Of a stretch of DNA of 64,000 nucleotides, positions 62,876-64,000 are shown piece by piece (position 1 is the stretch's first letter; every line of letters starts with the position of its first letter). Source of the DNA: Bradyrhizobium ottawaense (GTDB lineage: Bacteria > Pseudomonadota > Alphaproteobacteria > Rhizobiales > Xanthobacteraceae); contig NZ_CP029425.2 of NCBI RefSeq assembly GCF_002278135.3, positions 1,650,001 through 1,714,000 of the forward strand. The letters run 5' to 3'. Both the position numbers and the translations under genes were made by a program. The notes beneath the pieces were generated by a model. That model did not search any database, had not been told where the DNA came from, and saw nothing but the letters and a program-made list of their open reading frames with translations.

Positions 62876-63487
62876 ATGTCCTGGTCCTTCCTGCTCACCT
62901 CGCTCATCGTCGTCGCTTCCCCCGGCACCGGCGTGCTCTACACGCTGGCTGCGGCGCTGACGCGCGGCTCGCGCGCCAGCCTCGCCGCCGCCTTCGGCTG
63001 CACGCTCGGGATCGTGCCGCACATGATGGCGGCGATGCTCGGGCTCGCCGCCGTGCTCCACACCAGCGCGCTCGCCTTTGCCGCGCTGAAATGGGGCGGG
63101 GTGCTCTATCTGCTCTACATGTCCTGGCAAGCGCTGCGCGAACAAGGTGCGCTGGCGGTCGAGGGCGAGATCCGCGAGCGTTCGGTCGGCCGTGTGATCG
63201 TCACCGGCTTTCTGATCAACATCCTCAATCCGAAGCTGTCGATCTTCTTCCTCGCCTTCCTGCCGCAGTTCATCGCCGCGGACGAAGCCCATGTGCTGGC
63301 GCGCATGCTGGAGTTGAGCGGCGCCTTCATGGCGATGACCCTTGCGGTGTTCGTGGTCTACGGCCTCTGCGCCGCCTCGGTGCGCGAGCACGTCATCTCC
63401 CGCCCGCGCATCATGGCCTGGCTGCGCCGCAGCTTCGCCGCCGGTTTCGCCGCGCTCGGCGCCAAGCTGGCGTTCGCGGAACGGTAG
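62876..63487 (+). CDS. LysE/RhtB family translocator
   Basis: A 203-residue amino-acid exporter family protein with about six helices. The family motif ASPGTGVLYTLAAALTRGSR near 14-33 and the second block FLINILNPKLSIFFLAFLPQ near 112-131 are clear. It is distinct from the other LysE in this window (49796-50416), with low apparent similarity outside the motifs. ATG lies in a GTCGGCCC context with no strong ribosome site. Confidence 0.9.
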   Translation: MSWSFLLTSLIVVASPGTGVLYTLAAALTRGSRASLAAAFGCTLGIVPHMMAAMLGLAAVLHTSALAFAALKWGGVLYLLYMSWQALREQGALAVEGEIRERSVGRVIVTGFLINILNPKLSIFFLAFLPQFIAADEAHVLARMLELSGAFMAMTLAVFVVYGLCAASVREHVISRPRIMAWLRRSFAAGFAALGAKLAFAER

Positions 63488-63530
63488 GCTCTTCTTCCGG
63501 TCGCTCGTGGCTAGGCATTTGCACTTGCCG

Positions 63531-63666
63531 CCATCCTTCGAGACGCCCGCTTTAGGCGGGCTCCTCAGGATGAGGGCGGGGTGCGTAGCGGCTGCTTCAA
63601 CGGGCACAGTGCCGCTTAGCCTCATCCTGAGGAGACCGCCGGAGGCGGTCGTCTCGAAGGACGAGG
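63531..63666. repeat. Intergenic inverted repeat, family C
   Basis: CCATCCTTCGAGACGCCCGC at the left is mirrored by GGCGGTCGTCTCGAAGGACG at the right, with inner CTCAGGATGAG and CTCATCCTGAG. Closely similar to 15151-15282. Confidence 0.9.
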
Positions 63667-63728
63667 CGTGCGTTCAGGTGCAGCCGCTATAGGCCATTGC
63701 TCGGTCGTACGATTGAGAGAGCAAGCCA

Positions 63729-63753
63729 ATAAAAAAGCGGGCCTCGCGCCCGC
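63729..63753 (-). terminator. Terminator of the lysine-rich peptide gene
   Basis: On the minus strand GCGGGC-GCGAG-GCCCGC is followed by TTTTTTATT. A second, larger hairpin (GCCCGGGTGGAGC/GCTCCGCCCGGGC, 63777-63806, one G-U pair) lies between it and the peptide gene. Confidence 0.82.
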
Positions 63754-63823
63754 CGCCTTCAAACTCTCTACCCGAAGCCCGGGCGGAGCGAGGCTCCACC
63801 CGGGCAAAGAAACAGAAGCCTCG

Positions 63824-63892
63824 TTACTTCTTCTTCGCCTTCTTGGCCTTCTTCGCCTTCTTCTTCGTCGCCTTCTTCGCTTTCTTAGCCAT
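63824..63892 (-). CDS. 22-residue Lys/Ala peptide (histone-tail-like)
   Basis: The peptide begins MAKKAKKATKKKAKK and continues in the same way to the stop; all residues are Lys or Ala apart from the initiator Met and one Thr. It has a proper ribosome site (AAGAGGATCCT before ATG) and is followed by two hairpins, one a T-run terminator, so it forms a complete small gene. Such composition is found in the tails of bacterial H1-like proteins that bind nucleic acid. Short Lys/Ala ORFs of this sort recur in Bradyrhizobium genomes, as far as I recall, without known function. Confidence 0.6.
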   Translation of the reverse strand: MAKKAKKATKKKAKKAKKAKKK

Positions 63893-64000
63893 AGGATCCT
63901 CTTAAGGGTTAATGGTGGAACGCGACACGAGGGATGCTCGGCGGAGGGCCAGCCTCGCAACATCCTCGACGACAAACTCAGCAGATTCGCGGGTCTCTGC

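Overview
The window is a high-GC chromosomal segment of an alphaproteobacterium, most probably Bradyrhizobium or a close Bradyrhizobiaceae relative. Grounds: gene content (serC-serA, carA, carB, yqeY, dnaG, rpoD, greA, trxB, an AsnC/Lrp regulator, a phasin); at least six families of intergenic inverted repeats of about 80-135 bp of the kind that litter Bradyrhizobium genomes; a tRNA-His with encoded CCA, no G at -1 and A73; and a DnaG whose zinc ligands are replaced. This is an inference from memory of these families; no database search was run.

Layout. 0-5.3 kb: end of serC, serA, a thiolase, an HBM-type chemoreceptor. 5.4-9 kb: a very large cytoplasmic multi-PAS histidine kinase of the PleC/DivJ/PdhS type. 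9.5-12.6 kb: phasin, tRNA-His, a small membrane protein, a TenA-like protein, an NTF2-like protein. 12.7-17.5 kb: AEC transporter, LuxR-type regulator and a CoA-transferase/CoA-lyase pair; an 84-bp duplicated 3' end of the lyase gene lies 1.6 kb away. 17.9-19.8 kb: a secreted Cys/Lys protein, an orphan ParA ATPase and two tiny membrane proteins. 19.9-22.2 kb: a compact 2.2-kb element with a large serine recombinase, a ribbon-helix-helix protein and an overlapping third frame, bounded by perfect 23-bp inverted repeats. This is the strongest candidate for something poorly described. 22.2-27 kb: DapA-like aldolase, a possible leaderless micro-gene, LysR, TrxB, Lrp, GreA. 27-36 kb: carB, an ArsR/MFS pair with duplicated operators, an odd tRNA-Cys-like gene, methyltransferase, Dps, cupin, carA. 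36-46.6 kb: hydrolases, acyl-CoA synthetase, MarR operon, hybrid kinase, DUF2189 protein, transglutaminase. 46.6-52.4 kb: ArsR-AHSA1-AHSA1 operon with operator, LVIVD-repeat protein, LysE, N-formylglutamate amidohydrolase, GGCT and a chlorite dismutase. 52.5-57.1 kb: dnaG-rpoD macromolecular-synthesis genes. 57-64 kb: small unknowns, OmpA-like lipoprotein/periplasmic protein, lytic transglycosylase, SDR, single-domain response regulator, second LysE, and a 22-residue lysine-rich peptide gene.

Housekeeping genes (serA, carA/B, greA, trxB, dnaG, rpoD, yqeY) form a conserved skeleton; between them lie short lineage-specific cassettes, most with their own local regulator and a recognisable operator. 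Translational overlaps (ATGA, TGATG, ATGGCTGA) mark several real operons. Intergenic space is mostly filled with inverted repeats and terminators. No rRNA, CRISPR array or prophage was seen.
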